Assembly (NCBI GenBank): GCA_008704415.1
Contig: VXIS01000045.1
Location: 1-64,000 of the forward strand
From: Sphaerosporella brunnea
Lineage: Eukaryota > Ascomycota > Pezizomycetes > Pezizales > Pyronemataceae
Length of the DNA: 64,000 nucleotides
Direction of reading: 5' to 3'
In this document: positions 23,047 to 35,400 of the stretch, piece by piece
Layout: each line of letters begins with the position of its first letter
Numbering within the stretch: the stretch's first letter is position 1
Position numbers and translations under genes: made by a program
Notes under the pieces: model-generated
Told to the model about the DNA's origin: nothing
What the model saw: the letters and a program-made list of their open reading frames with translations, nothing else
Databases searched by the model: none

Positions 23047-23382
23047 TCAATCCCTCATCCCCCAAGGGCACCCACCGCACAACTGCGTCAAAATGGTATC
23101 CAACGCCTGGCGATCATACTTGAAATTTTTAGGGGAGATCGAATCCTTATACTTATCATAAAACCGTCCATAAAGCGGGCCCACAAAGCCGAGTTCCTTG
23201 GCGAGCATAGTCCTGACCTCCTTTGCGAACGTGTACGATTTATGTTTTCTGTACGAGGTCTTCGAATGCGTTGTCAAAGTTCTGTATCCCCATTTTTTAT
23301 TTTTTTTCAGTTAGTGTGGGTCCACTCACGACTCCAAGGCTTCTACCTCCACCGACAATTCATCCATGCCTAGGCCCTTCAT
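23047..23382 (-). CDS. unrecognised small protein, two exons
   Basis: Exons 23,330-23,382 and 23,047-23,281 join across a 48-nt intron (GTGAGT donor, CAG acceptor) to give 95 aa. The product starts MKGLGMDELSVEVEALES and continues with a basic, aromatic-rich segment (SYRKHKSYTFAKEVRTMLAK), then LGFVGPLYGRFYDKYKD, ending CGGCPWGMRD. It looks helical and soluble, without signal peptide or membrane span. The splice fuses two stretches of similar composition into one frame, which is the main argument that it is real. I do not recognise the family. It could also be the remnant of a longer gene, because no intact neighbouring exon is visible. Confidence 0.45.
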
Positions 23383-23552
23383 GGTGGGCGGGAGAGCGGT
23401 TGGTGATTGGTCGGTGGCCGGTGGTGGTGATGGGTGAGGTGAAGCTCCTCCGCGTCGAGCAAGCTCACCCGGAGATGGAATAAGGTGGTGTTCAAGATGC
23501 GGATCCCTGCCGATTTACACATGCACAAGTCAGTCAGTTACGCACGAGCCAC
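23383..23552. other. upstream region of small gene, LINE flank
   Basis: A short non-coding stretch up to the LINE target-site duplication. No feature is recognised. Confidence 0.4.
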
Positions 23553-24061
23553 AACTGCCGGATTGGATTTTTTTTTGTTTTAATCATACTGTATTCGGCC
23601 GCTTGCGGCCATGACATAAAGAGTACTAGTACATGTAGACTGCCCCCAGGCCTTAAAGGCCTACTACAGTCGGGTGTGTCTGTGAAAGGAAAGAGGACAT
23701 AAGGAAATGCGTAGCTGACACAGGAAAGAAAGTAACCCTGAAACTGGTCGTCTCTACATTCTTGGCTTCTCAGGCCAGGTCCCAATCTTTGTGTTCGCTA
23801 GGAAATCCAGCACGGCCTTGGTACATCGTTCGTCTGCTAACAGGACCTTGATGGGGGTGGGGACCTTCCTTCTCCCACTCCCCATCTTTCCCTCTTGCGC
23901 TGTGGCTTCGCCAACCGCCTTCCACAGCACATCTTGATCTCTCCGCCACCTGGCACAGGACTTTGAAAAGGTGCTCCCGGTCTGCTGCGGTGCTTTCTTG
24001 CAGAAGCAGCACTTGTTGTCCGCCCTCCTGTTCGTCCACGTCAAGTAACTGCCGGATTGGA
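23553..24061 (-). mobile_element. 5'-truncated LINE with 15-bp TSD
   Basis: A minus-strand LINE 3' fragment (23,568-24,046) is bounded by perfect 15-bp target-site duplications AACTGCCGGATTGGA at 23,553-23,567 and 24,047-24,061. It encodes the extreme C-terminus of ORF2: the CCHC-like cluster CCFCKKAP...SFSKSCARW-type, LWKAVGEAT, then LLADERCTKAVLDFLANTKIG. It is followed by a 3' UTR containing the hairpin GGCCGCAAGCGGCC and a tail of the type ATGATTAAAAC plus A-rich sequence. Severe 5' truncation, a 3' A-rich tail and an intact TSD are the hallmarks of target-primed reverse transcription. The perfect TSD implies a recent insertion. Confidence 0.92.
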
Positions 24062-25098
24062 CTCTGATGTTGTCGAGTATCACAGAGAAAGACGTGAAGA
24101 CATGAAGAAACGAACGGCAAGTAAGTAAGTTTAAACTGGTTTTCATCTACGATTTCCTTGTCATATTATTCATACTCAGAGCCATGGGCCAGGTTTTCTC
24201 TTCAGACCGTGGAACTCAACTCAAGCAGCGTGGCAGTAATCTTCGGTCACCTGCGCTACCCCTAACCCTCCTATCGCTTGGAGTCTTAGAGTTTCCGTGT
24301 AATTGGCACCTTTCCTTGGATTGATCTTCTCCCGAATGTAATTTCGTAGAGATCAAGTTTGAATCGCAGCGAGCGGCTTCGCAGGTTTCATTCGACCCCT
24401 TACTTGTCCTTTTTGCTTGAAAACTCGCGAAGTAGTGAGAAGTATTATTCTTGCAGGCGGGCGCCGAGTTGATGCAAGGGTTAGGGGCAGCCAAGGGTGA
24501 CCGAAAATTATTGCCGTTGACTAGTAACTAGAGTAAACACTGAAAGCTTCAAGTATAAAGTACCTAAGTAACAATGACGACAACTGATAGATAGAAACTG
24601 TAGTAACACGGATGGTTGTTCTGGTATGATACTTGAACTTCTGCTGTCACTCCCGTTAAGCGCTGTGGTAGTTACACAATCGGAAGTAGAATACACGCGC
24701 GGATCAAAATGTAGCCGCTGGAGCACGTGAGCGGAGAATGACTGCACCGAAGCGAGAAGGCAAGTTTATGATACCGTCTGCTTCACTGGTAAGCACTCGA
24801 CGATTTTTGACTGCAACCAATGACGTTCCATTCTAACGCGAAAACATGTTGGAGTTGCGGCTCTGCATTCCGCTCGCGGTGACGTAGCTACTAGAGTATG
24901 TGCCTGACAATCGGAGCTGATGTCCCGCCACCACCACCACCACCACCAACCACTCAAAACTCGTTGCAGGTAAAGCGCGCGATCGAAAGCAAAGTGTGAA
25001 AAACTGAATGTGACTCCTTTATCTGCATGTCCTTTCCCCATCTTCTCCCGTGTCGTCTCCTCCCTCCCACTCACCCATATCCTCTCCATCACCCCGCC
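24062..25098. other. intergenic upstream of phospholipase gene
   Basis: About 1 kb without a supported gene. A (CCA)n run lies at about 24,927-24,948, and the last 90 bp before the phospholipase start are strongly C/T-rich, as in fungal leaders. Confidence 0.55.
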
Positions 25099-27760
25099 AT
25101 GCATTACGCGACCAAAATCAGCCTTGGAACTCTGGCCACCGTTGGCGCTTTTACGGCGTACTATCACACCACCTCACGGCGACGACAGCTGCCAGGTCCA
25201 GCCCTGAACGACGCAAAAGCCCAAGTGCAAGCCATCCATACCGGCATTCGTTCTCGCAGCGGTTCGCTGTCACAGCAGCAGCGGCAACCAACATCGCCAA
25301 CCGCGAGCAGCGCGAGCGAAACCCAAAACCAGAAGGAAGCAAGCCAAGACTCGCAATGGCAGAAATTCACCGACCGACTGGCGGCCGCAAACACCTCAGT
25401 GCTGTCTACAATCAGCCTTGGAAACGTGTTGCCGGACTGGTCCATCGGATTACCCGATTGGATCACTCGGCTCCAGCGCGAGCTAAATATGGTACCCGGT
25501 TCACTCGCAGACGCAATTTGGTCTGAGGCGCGCGATCCGAACATAAATCCCGAGGTGGCCTGGGATGCAAAAGTGCGCATCAGCCCGGACCTGTGCGAAG
25601 ATGAGCAACGCTTCTTGGCGGCGCGGAGGGAATTCACTCGTCGAGCCTTGGCCAAGTATTTGGACATTCCCGAGGAGGAGATCCATCCGGATGACGTTCC
25701 CGTGATTGCTTCTACGGGCTCCGGGGGTGGCCTGAGGGCCATGGTTGCCGGGGCTAGTTACTACCAGGCTTTAAGTGAATCCGGTCTTTTTGATTGCACT
25801 ACCTACATGGCGGGTGTCTCTGGGAGTTGCTGGCTTCAGTCTGTCTATCTGTCGTCTATCGGCCAGCAGGATTACGAAAAAGTCATTGAACACCTCAAGC
25901 GCAGGATCAGCGTGCACATAGCATACCCGCCGGCTGCGTTAGAGCTCATTGATACTCCTCCTACCAATAAATATCTTCTGAGGGGAGTGGTGGAAAAGCT
26001 GAAAGTCGGAGCCTCATCTTTCGGGCTTGTAGATCTCTATGGGCTGTTACTTGGGGCCCGACTCTTGGTACCGAGCAATGAAATGATCCTTGATGACAAC
26101 GACTTGAAGTTGAGCTGCCAGAAGCGGTTTGTGGATGGTGGCAAGCAGCCGTTGCCTATTTACACCGCAGTGCGCCATGAGATCCCGGGTGCGGGCAACG
26201 AGACCGAAAATCAAGACGTAGACATGCAGAAGAAGGTAGAGGACGAGGAAAAGCAGAAAGATTGGTTCCAGTGGTTCGAAGTGACCCCTTACGAAGTCTA
26301 CTCAGAGGACATGGAGGGTGCGTATGCCGCGAGTAATTCACCATGAATGAGTGTGATTGATGACCAACACAACAGCTGGCATACCGACGTGGGGACTGGG
26401 CAGACCCTACGAGAACGGGATCAGCACGAATAGGGAGGTGCCTGAGATGAAGCTGCCATTGCTTTTCGGCATCTTTGGCAGCGCCTTTTGTGCAACCCTC
26501 AGTCACTACTATGCGGAAATCCGACCATTCGTCACGTCTATCAATCTGCTCAAGACATTGGACGATATGGTTCTGCAGCGAAACGAGGCCCTTGTCAAGG
26601 TGCATCCTTTCGACCCAGCATCAGTCCCAAACTTCGTGAAGGGTCTGAAGGACCAGCTCCCTGCCACCTGCCCCGAGAGCCTGCACAAGTCGAATGTGAT
26701 ACAGCTAATGGTACGTCATACGGCTCTTTGCAGCCCTGTCACGAGGCCAAAAAGATAACATTGTAGGACTCGGGGATGTCCAATAATCTTGCATGCTACC
26801 CCCTCATGCGCAAAGGCCGTAATGTGGATATCGTAATAGCGTTCGATTCTTCTGCGGACATCCAATTGGCCAACTGGATAGGCTATGTGGAGGGATACGC
26901 CAAACAGCGTAAAATCAAGGGTTGGCCAGTTTCGATTGGTTGGCCCAAAACCGATGACAGCGAGAAAGCGCAACAAGAGCTGGAGGAAGCGCAAGCCAAA
27001 TCCAGCGCCGAAGCTAAGGAAAAGCTTGAGGAAGCCCAGGAAAAAGACGAACCCACAGAATCCGGTGAGAGAGCAAAAGATGCTAAGAAGGCGTTGGGGC
27101 CATGTACGGTGTGGGTGGGCAGTATGGAGACTCGTGAATCGGAGGATGAACCGCCCCCAAGCATGGCCGTCGAGGAGGAGTGGGATGGCTTGATGAGACC
27201 TGATTCTGGTACGTTTTTCTCACCGGTCACATTTACCAGGTAATCGTTATCGTTTTTCGGCGTTTAACAAACGCCAATCGATCCCCTCCTTGCTTTGTTT
27301 TCATTGTGAGGCTGAACACAGTCATGATGACCCAGGAATCGTCGTGGCATATCTGCCTCTGATCCCACACTCCAGCGTCCCAGACGTCGACCCAGACACC
27401 TCCCCGTATCTGTCGACATGGAATTTTGAGGTTTGTTGCATCACCTTGCTCGCGGCTTCCCTGTCTGCGAATTGCCGTGATCCTTTCATTTTCGGATAGG
27501 GCTGAATCGGAGGGGTGGACACCTCATCGCACTGCATGCGCGAGGCTGACTGGACACTTTTCATCCGACAGTGGACACCGCAACAGATCGACAATCTCGT
27601 CGCGCTTGCGAAGGCGAACTTTGCTGAGGGAGCTGACCGGCTCAAGCGAACTGTCAGGGCTGTGTACGAACGCAAGAAGAAGCAGCGACTGGCGAGAGCC
27701 GAGATGCAAGATGAAAAGCTGCACGGCGACTATGAACGCACTCATTCGGGGCCATTTTGA
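25099..27760 (+). CDS. cPLA2/PLB-type phospholipase, membrane-anchored
   Basis: A Ser/Asp-dyad lysophospholipase/phospholipase A2 catalytic domain in a protein of 759 aa. Exons are 25,099-26,317, 26,376-26,710, 26,767-27,208, 27,336-27,430 and 27,572-27,760. An N-terminal hydrophobic segment (about residues 5-20, ISLGTLATVGAFTAYY) suggests a membrane anchor rather than a secretory signal, unlike secreted PLB enzymes. The oxyanion loop is ASTGSGGGLRAM, the nucleophile elbow is AGVSGSCW, and the catalytic aspartate is in DSGMSNNLACYPLMRKGRN, read immediately after intron 2. A Lys/Glu-rich insertion occupies about residues 595-635. The C-terminal helical part carries WTPQQIDNLVALAKANF. The start is the second in-frame ATG, 72 nt inside the open frame; the first would add a Pro-rich, leader-like stretch. 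Confidence 0.88.
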
Positions 27761-30105
27761 TGTCTGCGTGGTGGGGGTCGGTGAGTGACTTTTCTTCCTT
27801 TCTAGTAATCTTTGCAGGCGAAGGCTGGAGGTGTTTGAGGTGTTTGTGGAATTTGGCGGGGGGCTTTTTTTTTTAGATACCGGTTACATACTTACATACT
27901 TCATACTGTTTCTACCGTTTCTACATAGCACGTTGTTTTTCTTATTGGTTGTATGGAGTTTCGCTTTTTGAGGCTGTGTTTCGCTTAGACTTACCGGTAT
28001 CCTGGACGTCTCACGATGCCGTCTGCTCCGTGAAACTAATTGCGGGGGTTGTGCCCAGAACCACTGTGGTGGTGGTGGTGATCTGCGGGACGCCATGCCA
28101 ATGATCTTCACGAATCACGACTTTGTTTAGCTTCATGGCGAATCACAAGGCTGTCGGGAAAATCTTGTGTAGAAGCGTGGAACAAAGCCGCTCCTTCCGC
28201 GAGCTTATGAAACACAATTTGCCTGCACACGTGCAGCCCTGGCATTCTACTCTAGGTAGAGTACATGTACCTACATCAAAGTTGACCGTTCCAGCGTGAT
28301 AATTGAGAAAAAGCATATGATGGATGGATGATGTGGGTCAAAACGTGCGCAGTAACCGGTGGCTGTCGGACAACCCCGAAGGGCCACCCAGGAGCTTCTG
28401 GATGGATGCGAGCAAGATGGATGGATGGATGGATGGATGGATGGATGGACGATCCCCCCCCTTCGCAACGCATTTCCTACATGGAGAAGTTGGGATTTCC
28501 TCTCGTGGCCCAGCTCGCCCCGCCCCCGCTTCTAGATCCACACATACGCCAGTTGCATGTGTGCCGTCGTCGATGGGGTCTGCTGCTGGCTGGCCGGCTG
28601 CATGCAGAAAAGATGCAGGCAAGGCAGATGCAGGCGACGCACCCACTTTCCTTTTTGCTCAGGGCCGCGTGGAAAAATAATGGAAGACGTCGGCTGTGTC
28701 GCGTGCTTGGTTGGAGTGGAGTGGTGGTGGTGCTTAGCAGTTTAACGCGATGGGGAGAAGGCTACCCATTGGGTCACCCACACTCCCAACCTCCTCGAGG
28801 ATTTCCTGTTTCCTGGACAGGCGGTGCGCCGAAGAAATACATATAAACATCGCGCCTGTCCACCCGGGTGCTTGCTCTCTCTTCCATCCCATCCCATCCC
28901 CACCCCCCGTCACGCTCCCGTTGAAATTAAAAACAACTTGTATCTGCTTAAACGAAACGGCTTGCCGGCGCAGGAGGAAAAAAAAAACAAAAAAGTAACA
29001 CGTACTGGGAATATCTTTTCGCTTCAGGAGAACAGCCACGCCACACCGAGAAAATAAATATAAAAAAAAAAAAAAACAAAAAAAAAAACGGCTCAGCCAA
29101 CTTCTCAGCCGTTCCCTTTCCTCCCTAAGCCGGTAGCGCGCCAGACCACGAGAAGGGCCCGAGCGGCGATCTATCAGCACCCACCTCCCACCCGCTACCA
29201 ACCGGAACTTGGTACTTAGACCGGCCATTCGAACGGAGTCAGGCCTGCTTTTGAAGGAGGGCACTGACGGACGCTATTCGTACTCCATCCCCCCCCCTCT
29301 TCCCACCCTCTTCAAAGCCCCCCCCCCCACTGCAACCATCCAAGCGACGACACAACAACAGAAGCCACATACCCCGTCCATTCGTTGCTTGAATACAAGA
29401 GCGAATCGAGCTGCTCCACACCTTCCTCTCATCTCAAAACCAGCCCACAGTTCCGACAACTCGTTGCGGAGGGAAAATCCCTATTGCAGCCGCTCCTTTG
29501 CGACACTCCCGATTTTGTGCATGAGACACGTGGGGAAGGGTGAAAAAAAGCAGGAAGGCAAAAAAAAAAAAAAAAACCTGGGGGAGAAATACGCAATATA
29601 TGGGAGCTTGCTGCTGCTGCCAGTGCTGCCGCTGTCTGGGGGAGGACACAGACAAAGAATCCGTGCCACGGCTGCGGATCCTGCTGCCCACTACTGCAGA
29701 TTGCATAGAGAGAACTGGGCACGAGGGGGCAGGCAAAAGCGAAGCTTGAGCGTCTTGAAGACGAAGGGGGCCGGGATCCCATTATATATCTCGCTGCAGG
29801 TACCTTACCTAGCAGCAAAAGCTGAAGAAAAAAGATAGCCCGAGCGCACTCAATCCCGTGCAAACGGAAGCAACATTCTTGCCTGGCTGTCCACGCCTAC
29901 GATATCACGGCCCCATACCCTTTCCGATCATCCTAGCCGAATTCCTTTTTTCTTTGCTGCCTTTATTAGAGCGGCCAGGGACGGCTCCGGAATTTCTCGC
30001 AAGGTCTTCGTCGTCGTCGTAGCTTTCTAGAGCTTTTCTCTGATATTATCTCCAGTCTATGTCACAATTGATCCATCGATTCAGCATTGAAAGCAAGTCA
30101 TCATC
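27761..30105. other. long low-complexity upstream region of cyclin gene
   Basis: This 2.3 kb contains a (GATG)n microsatellite (28,416-28,449), a TATAAA at 28,842-28,847 followed by a C/T-rich tract, A-rich blocks near 29,041-29,090 and an A run near 29,560-29,576. The order TATA, pyrimidine tract, then 1.2 kb of mixed sequence suggests a long 5' leader for the cyclin-box gene, but this is inference. ORFs here are translations of low-complexity DNA. Confidence 0.45.
28416..28449. repeat. (GATG)n microsatellite
   Basis: About eight uninterrupted GATG units, with additional scattered GATG copies from 28,318 onward. It generates several overlapping shadow ORFs on both strands. Confidence 0.95.
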
Positions 30106-31253
30106 ATGCCAGGAAGGAACATCCATTCGTTGTCGCTGTCACTGCGTGCACCTTCCACCGACAGCAATTGCGACATCAGCTCTTCAAACACCGCGGCAGG
30201 TCAGAACACATCATGTTTGCTACCAGCACAGAACAAACAACCTGCGGGCTCATTGAATATGCCGGCGTCGGACAAGGAGTATCGCCTGCCTATCACCATA
30301 TTTCGGCGGGGTCAAATAACACCTACCACCCCTTCATACTTCCCGCAAGGAGTAGCTGTTGGCAATAAAACTGGAGGAATCCTCTCACCCAGAATGGCGA
30401 ACGCAGTTGTCGACTCGCCAGCCATGCAATTGGATATCAACACCCCTGAATCACCCGATGAAGAATTTGGGTTTTCGTTGGAGGAGTTCGAGAAGCGCTA
30501 TGTACCGCTTTCTCATCTGCCGACGCCGCCGCTCTCGGCATCGCGTTCGGTGGATCTTGGCGAAACGGAAGTGCTGCTAGTGGATGCCGAGTTCTTGGGT
30601 ATGCTAAATGGATATTCCGCCCTCTCTAATTTGCGCATCATACTAACATCGGAACTAGGACCTGCGAAACATTTGGTCAGTATGATTCCGCGCAACGCTT
30701 CGCGGGAATCGCCGTCAGTGCAGGTTATGGCAGACATCCTGCAAAGCGCGAGCCTCCGGTTGGCCGTAATCTCGCTCGCCTGCTGCGTGCTCGACTGCCT
30801 CTCGGACCAATTTTTGCGGCAATGGCGATGCGGGTGCCGCCGGCCCGATGGAACCCCCGAATTGAGCGAGCTTCTCGGTGTGGCGGCGCTTTCCGTGAGC
30901 ATGAAGTTCTTAGAAGATTCGGTATGCCGATCATCTTGGTACCTGCATCCCGGCTTAGGCTAACCGAGTGATCTGCGCAGCATTATTCCAATAAAATGTG
31001 GCACCAAAACATCTGCGATGGCTTGTTCGGCCCGCAGTCGCTAAACATCACCGAGCGCCTAATTCTGGCCGATCTCGACTACTGCTTATTGTCGATCTCG
31101 CAGCCACGACACATGGAGAAGGGTATCGATGAGTTGAAGAGGTGCATCGCCGAGGCTGCCAGCTTCCGGCCACCACTGCAGCGGTCGACATTGGGCTTCG
31201 CGGAGTCGAGTGCAGCGGCACGAACAATGTTTCCGCTGTCGCAATTCCCTTAG
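30106..31253 (+). CDS. cyclin-box protein
   Basis: Exons 30,106-30,598, 30,659-30,921 and 30,981-31,253 encode 342 aa. The first 150 residues are Ser/Thr/Pro/Asn-rich and probably disordered, with SP and TP sites (TPESPDE, LPTPPLS). The second part has the cyclin-fold pattern: LRLAVISLACCVLDCLSDQF, then ELLGVAALSVSMKFLEDSHYSNKMWH and LNITERLILADLDYCLLSI, matching the helices of a fungal cyclin box. This predicts a regulatory subunit of a cyclin-dependent kinase; which kinase cannot be told. Both introns have GTATGC donors and CTAAC branch sites. The start codon is the first ATG that keeps the disordered N-terminus; later in-frame ATGs (for example at 30,256) are possible. Confidence 0.82.
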
Positions 31254-31643
31254 GCGCTGGTCCGCTTCAGCATTTCACATCTACATCTCTCTCCGGCGTT
31301 ACGTCTTTATCATCCATCTCACATCCTCTAGGAGTTTTTGTGTGTCCGTGTCTACCCAAGTACTTGTCTGTATGAATGTATGTGCATCGTGCGGCATCTC
31401 TCATCCTGGTTTTTTCCATTTCTTGGGTGTTTTGGGAGTTTGGACAGGAGTTTTTGCATTGTGTCATCCATCATCGTCGTCAGCAAAAAGCGTTGTGTAG
31501 CAGCACCCCCGGGGAGGTTTTTTATTATCATGACTATTTTGTCTGTTGGTTTTATATCCCATCTTTTTTTTTTTATGTTCCGGTAGCGGGGGAGAAGCTT
31601 TGGTTACGTCTTGAACCTGTATGTTTGTATGTATTGCACCCCC

Positions 31644-31675
<32 letters not shown>

Positions 31676-32217
31676 TAAGCGAATCGAATCGAATCGAATC
31701 GACAGAAGCCCCACCAAATTTGGGCGGTCTGAAATCCAAGATTCTATTCTGGGGTCTACGTAGTACTTCCTAGTCGCCGTGTGAAGGCTGTTGGCTGCCG
31801 GTCGGTGCTAGCTAGGCTAAAAATTAAATTGGAGTTCGCAGTCAGTAACAATCAAGACTACCTTCCCGCGTTGTAATCTAGACCACATAACCTACTCACT
31901 CACTTGCAATATATGTAGGGCGGGTGATACATTCGCTAAACGATCACATCACAATATAAAAGCCGTGCGTAAAGGAATACCGAAATTCGAAAGCCATGGA
32001 ATGGGGACTGTGGAGTAGAGAGTACCGTAGAGTAATTCGTTCGTGTGCAATTGTGATAGGTACTATCGTGGCTGGTGTTTGGCCGGCTTTGTGAAGGGTG
32101 GTCGAGTGGGGACTCGGAGTCCCCGGGTTTCTGCTTAAGCTTGCGTTTGTTCTCGGTGGACCCGGAGGCAGAGTATAGTCTTCTACGCCCTTTGAAGTAA
32201 CTTGCGGTCAGTCATAG
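31254..32217. other. intergenic between cyclin gene and LINE
   Basis: No gene is supported. A 30-T run (31,645-31,674) is followed by a short (GAATC)n array (31,681-31,701). Confidence 0.55.
31645..31701. repeat. poly(T) tract and (GAATC)n array
   Basis: Thirty consecutive T residues are followed by about four tandem GAATC units. On the minus strand this reads as a long A tract and could be a retroposon tail, but no element body is recognisable beside it. Confidence 0.8.
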
Positions 32218-32489
32218 AACGAGGTGTCGGTTTTTTTTGTTTTGTTTTAAATCATACAGCGTACGCAAGGACAAGAGCCCAGGCGCACCCTATCTCGCGA
32301 GTCGGGGTGAGGTCGGAGACCTATGACGGACATAAGGAACCTGGTATCCTGTCCCCACGGCTTAATCCGTCTGTTGGGGCTCCCCGTTACAAAGGAAAAC
32401 CAGGAAAGTCAAATAAAGGGAAAGACAAAGGAAAAGGAAAAGGAAAGGGAAAGACACCAATTCTCAAACAATTTCCCGGCTTCAACCTC

Positions 32490-35400
32490 CTAAGAGGCTT
32501 GGCCCGTTCTCCTTCCAATTTCAGTACTATCAAGGAATCTCAGCACAATCGCCGTCATCCTGTCATCGCCGAAAATATCTTTTAACCTCTTCCACCTTCT
32601 TCTCCCCCATACTCTCTCTACTTCTTTGAAGAACGCTTTGCGTTCTTCTTTCCACCTCTTGCAGTGCAGTAGAAGGTGGCTTCTCGTTTGTGGCGTGTCG
32701 TTGTGGCACCAATCGCAGTGGTTGGACTCGCGCCGTTTTCGCTTAAACAGATAGTCGTTTGTGACCGCGTGGCCGCTCATCAGCTGGTAATATACCTGCG
32801 CTTTCCTTTTGGGGATTTTTGCAGTGTCCTTGCGGATCTTCCACAATATTCTACCCTTGACGATTCTCGGCTTGTATCGAGTGTCGTCCTTGAGCTTGTT
32901 TGAGATCCATTTTTGTTGGACCTCTGTTTCGGCATCCGTGGCCAGTCGGTTGACATGAGCCAGCGACATCCATTCTGTTGGCGAGTGCCGTCCCCTTGTG
33001 AGCCGGTCTGCGATTTCGCCGCCTTCTGCACCCCTCTTGGCCAACTGATCGGCGGCCTCGTTTCCGTTAATCCCGACGTGTGCTGGCGTCCATCTGTATT
33101 CCAGTTGGACGTTCTGTCTTGCCAAGGTCGCTTCCCATCGATATAGCCACCGTGTGGCCATCTGTCCGGGGCCCTCTCTGTCGTCTTGGATCCGTGTCAG
33201 AGTCGCCTGCGAGTCTGTGAAGACGGTGACTTTATCGTTGGTGATTGTCTCCATGCTGCTCGCCCGCTTGACAGCTTCAATCACCGCAAACAGCTCTGCG
33301 TCGAATACTTCTTTGCTAACACCTAAGTGATAGCTTTTTCCGACGTACTCTTCCCCTTCCTTCCATGCTACTCCAGAACCTACACGCCCATCCTCCAACC
33401 TCGATCCGTCGGTCCAGAGGGTGAGGGATGACGATTCATCACAGTTTTTGCTGTGCGTAGGGCATCTCTTTTCGGTTCTTTGATGACGATCCCCTTCGTT
33501 CGCCGGTTCTTCCGTGGGGTAATCCTTTCCACTTCGACTGCACCCACTGCCGCGGCACAGCTTTTTCTGAGTCGCTCTGCTGGCGTGTCTTCGACCAGAC
33601 TTTCATCATCGTTGCTGAAACGTTGGGGCCTCCCAAGAATTCTTGCTTGAAGCCTTGCTTCTCTGCCTCTCTTTATGGCCTCAGCCAGGCGCATGCCGCT
33701 CTCTGCCATTAAGATTCCGATTGGGGTTGATTTGAAATTGCCCGTTGTTGCTCTCGCTTGTGCGTTGATTACCTGCTGGAGCTCTTGGACCCTCTGTCCG
33801 TCCCGGGGCGTCTTTTTTCGGATGCCGTCGAGTTCTATGCCGTAGGTCGCAATGGATTGCACCACCGCCCGTTGGAGGTTCGCCGCACTACCTGGGGGAA
33901 GACCCGCTTTCCTGCATACTCTATTGAAGCGAGCCTGCTGTGATTTGGCCTTGCTGGTCCACTTTTGATGGTGCGTCTTCATGGTGAGTTTGCTGTCGAG
34001 CCAAATCCCGAGCCACCTTACTGCAGCCTTATTGTATGCTACCTCGTGGCCGTCACCTAAGAATATCTTTTGTCGGATATTTTTTTGGTGTTCATGTTTT
34101 CGGGAGAAGAAGATTGCTTCAGTCTTTTCCATCTCGAATGCGGTGGCGTTTTCCGAGGCCCAGTGGGTTGTGATTTTAGCACACTCTTCCAGGCTTCTGG
34201 TGATTGTTCCTACGTTGTCTCCTGTGACGGCCCATGTAACATCGTCCACAAAAGAGAGCGCTTGTACTCCTGGGACTTGTTGTTCCACCCTTTTGGCTAG
34301 GTCGGCGATGTAGATCAGGAAGAGAATTGGCGATACTGGCGATCCTTGCGGGAGACCGGTTTCCGTCCTGATCCTTTCCCCTTCTTCTCCGTTCATCAGG
34401 ATGGTGACATATCTATCTTCGATAAAGCTGCGAACCCATCGTACCAGGTCCTCGTCTAGTTTCATGTCTCTCATCTTTTTTCCCAGACACCGGCTGTTTA
34501 CCGTAGGAAAGGCCCCTTTAACGTCCATCATCAGTGCGCCCACGAATTTCTTTGCTTCCCACGCCTCTTCAACCTGTGCGATGAGGGAAGCCGCTGCTTC
34601 TATTGCAGACCGTTTTCGTCTTCCTCCGAACTGTCCCTCATGCAGTCTCCCCATACTTTCGACAGAGTCCGTAATCAGGATTGCTGCTACCTTTTCCACC
34701 AATTTTCCCATACAATTAAGCAGAGAGATGGTGCGATAGCTTTTGGCTTTAGAGTAGTCCTTTTTTCCCGGTTTTTGAATGCATACTCCTTTCGCTTCTT
34801 TCCATTCAGCAGGGAAGTAGCCTAATCGGATAGAAGCCCTCGCAATCGAGGTGACTCTATTGGGGTCCCATTTGTAAAGTGCTTTGATGATGGGTGTACC
34901 CAGCTTATCGATGCCGGGTGCCTTGTTGTTGGCCTGGCCTTGTAGTGCTCGGTTGATGAGGCTTTTGTCGACTTTTTTGTAGGCGTTTGCATAGAGCATT
35001 GGCCTTCCTTCTGGCCCGTTGTACGGGTTGAGGGGCGGGAAGGATATGTCTGCCATCATTTTTCTCTTTTCTTGGTCGTTTTGAGCTATTCGGCCCTCCT
35101 CATCCTGGATGGTCCCTATGAGTTTGGGCGCTGCCACTTTGGTTGCTCTCAGAACTTCCCAGACCTCATCTCCTTTGGCTGTTTGAAGGAAGCTGTTCCA
35201 GGTCTCTTTCTTCGCTTTTTGTTGGAGGGATTTGAAGGCATTTCTCGCTTCTTTTTCCTCTTCGAAGGAGGCGAATCCCTGTTGTCTTCGCCTTCGAACC
35301 CTACCATATTGTTGACGTGCCTTCTTTATTTCTTCTCCCCACCATCGTTTGGACCTAGCGACAATGGTGACCTTTCGTGCATGAGCGTCGAGCAACTCCG

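Noticed and set aside
28324..28846. Overlapping ORFs with Met-Asp-Gly-Trp or His-Pro-Ser-Ile repeats
   Set aside because: These are frame readings of the (GATG)n microsatellite on both strands.
29209..29838. 209-aa ORF upstream of the cyclin gene
   Set aside because: It translates C, A and microsatellite-like runs (Pro, Lys and Gly stretches), has no domain, and is overlapped by equally long frames on the other strand.
31645..31701. Retroposon tail suggested by the 30-T run
   Set aside because: No element body or target-site duplication is recognisable next to it.
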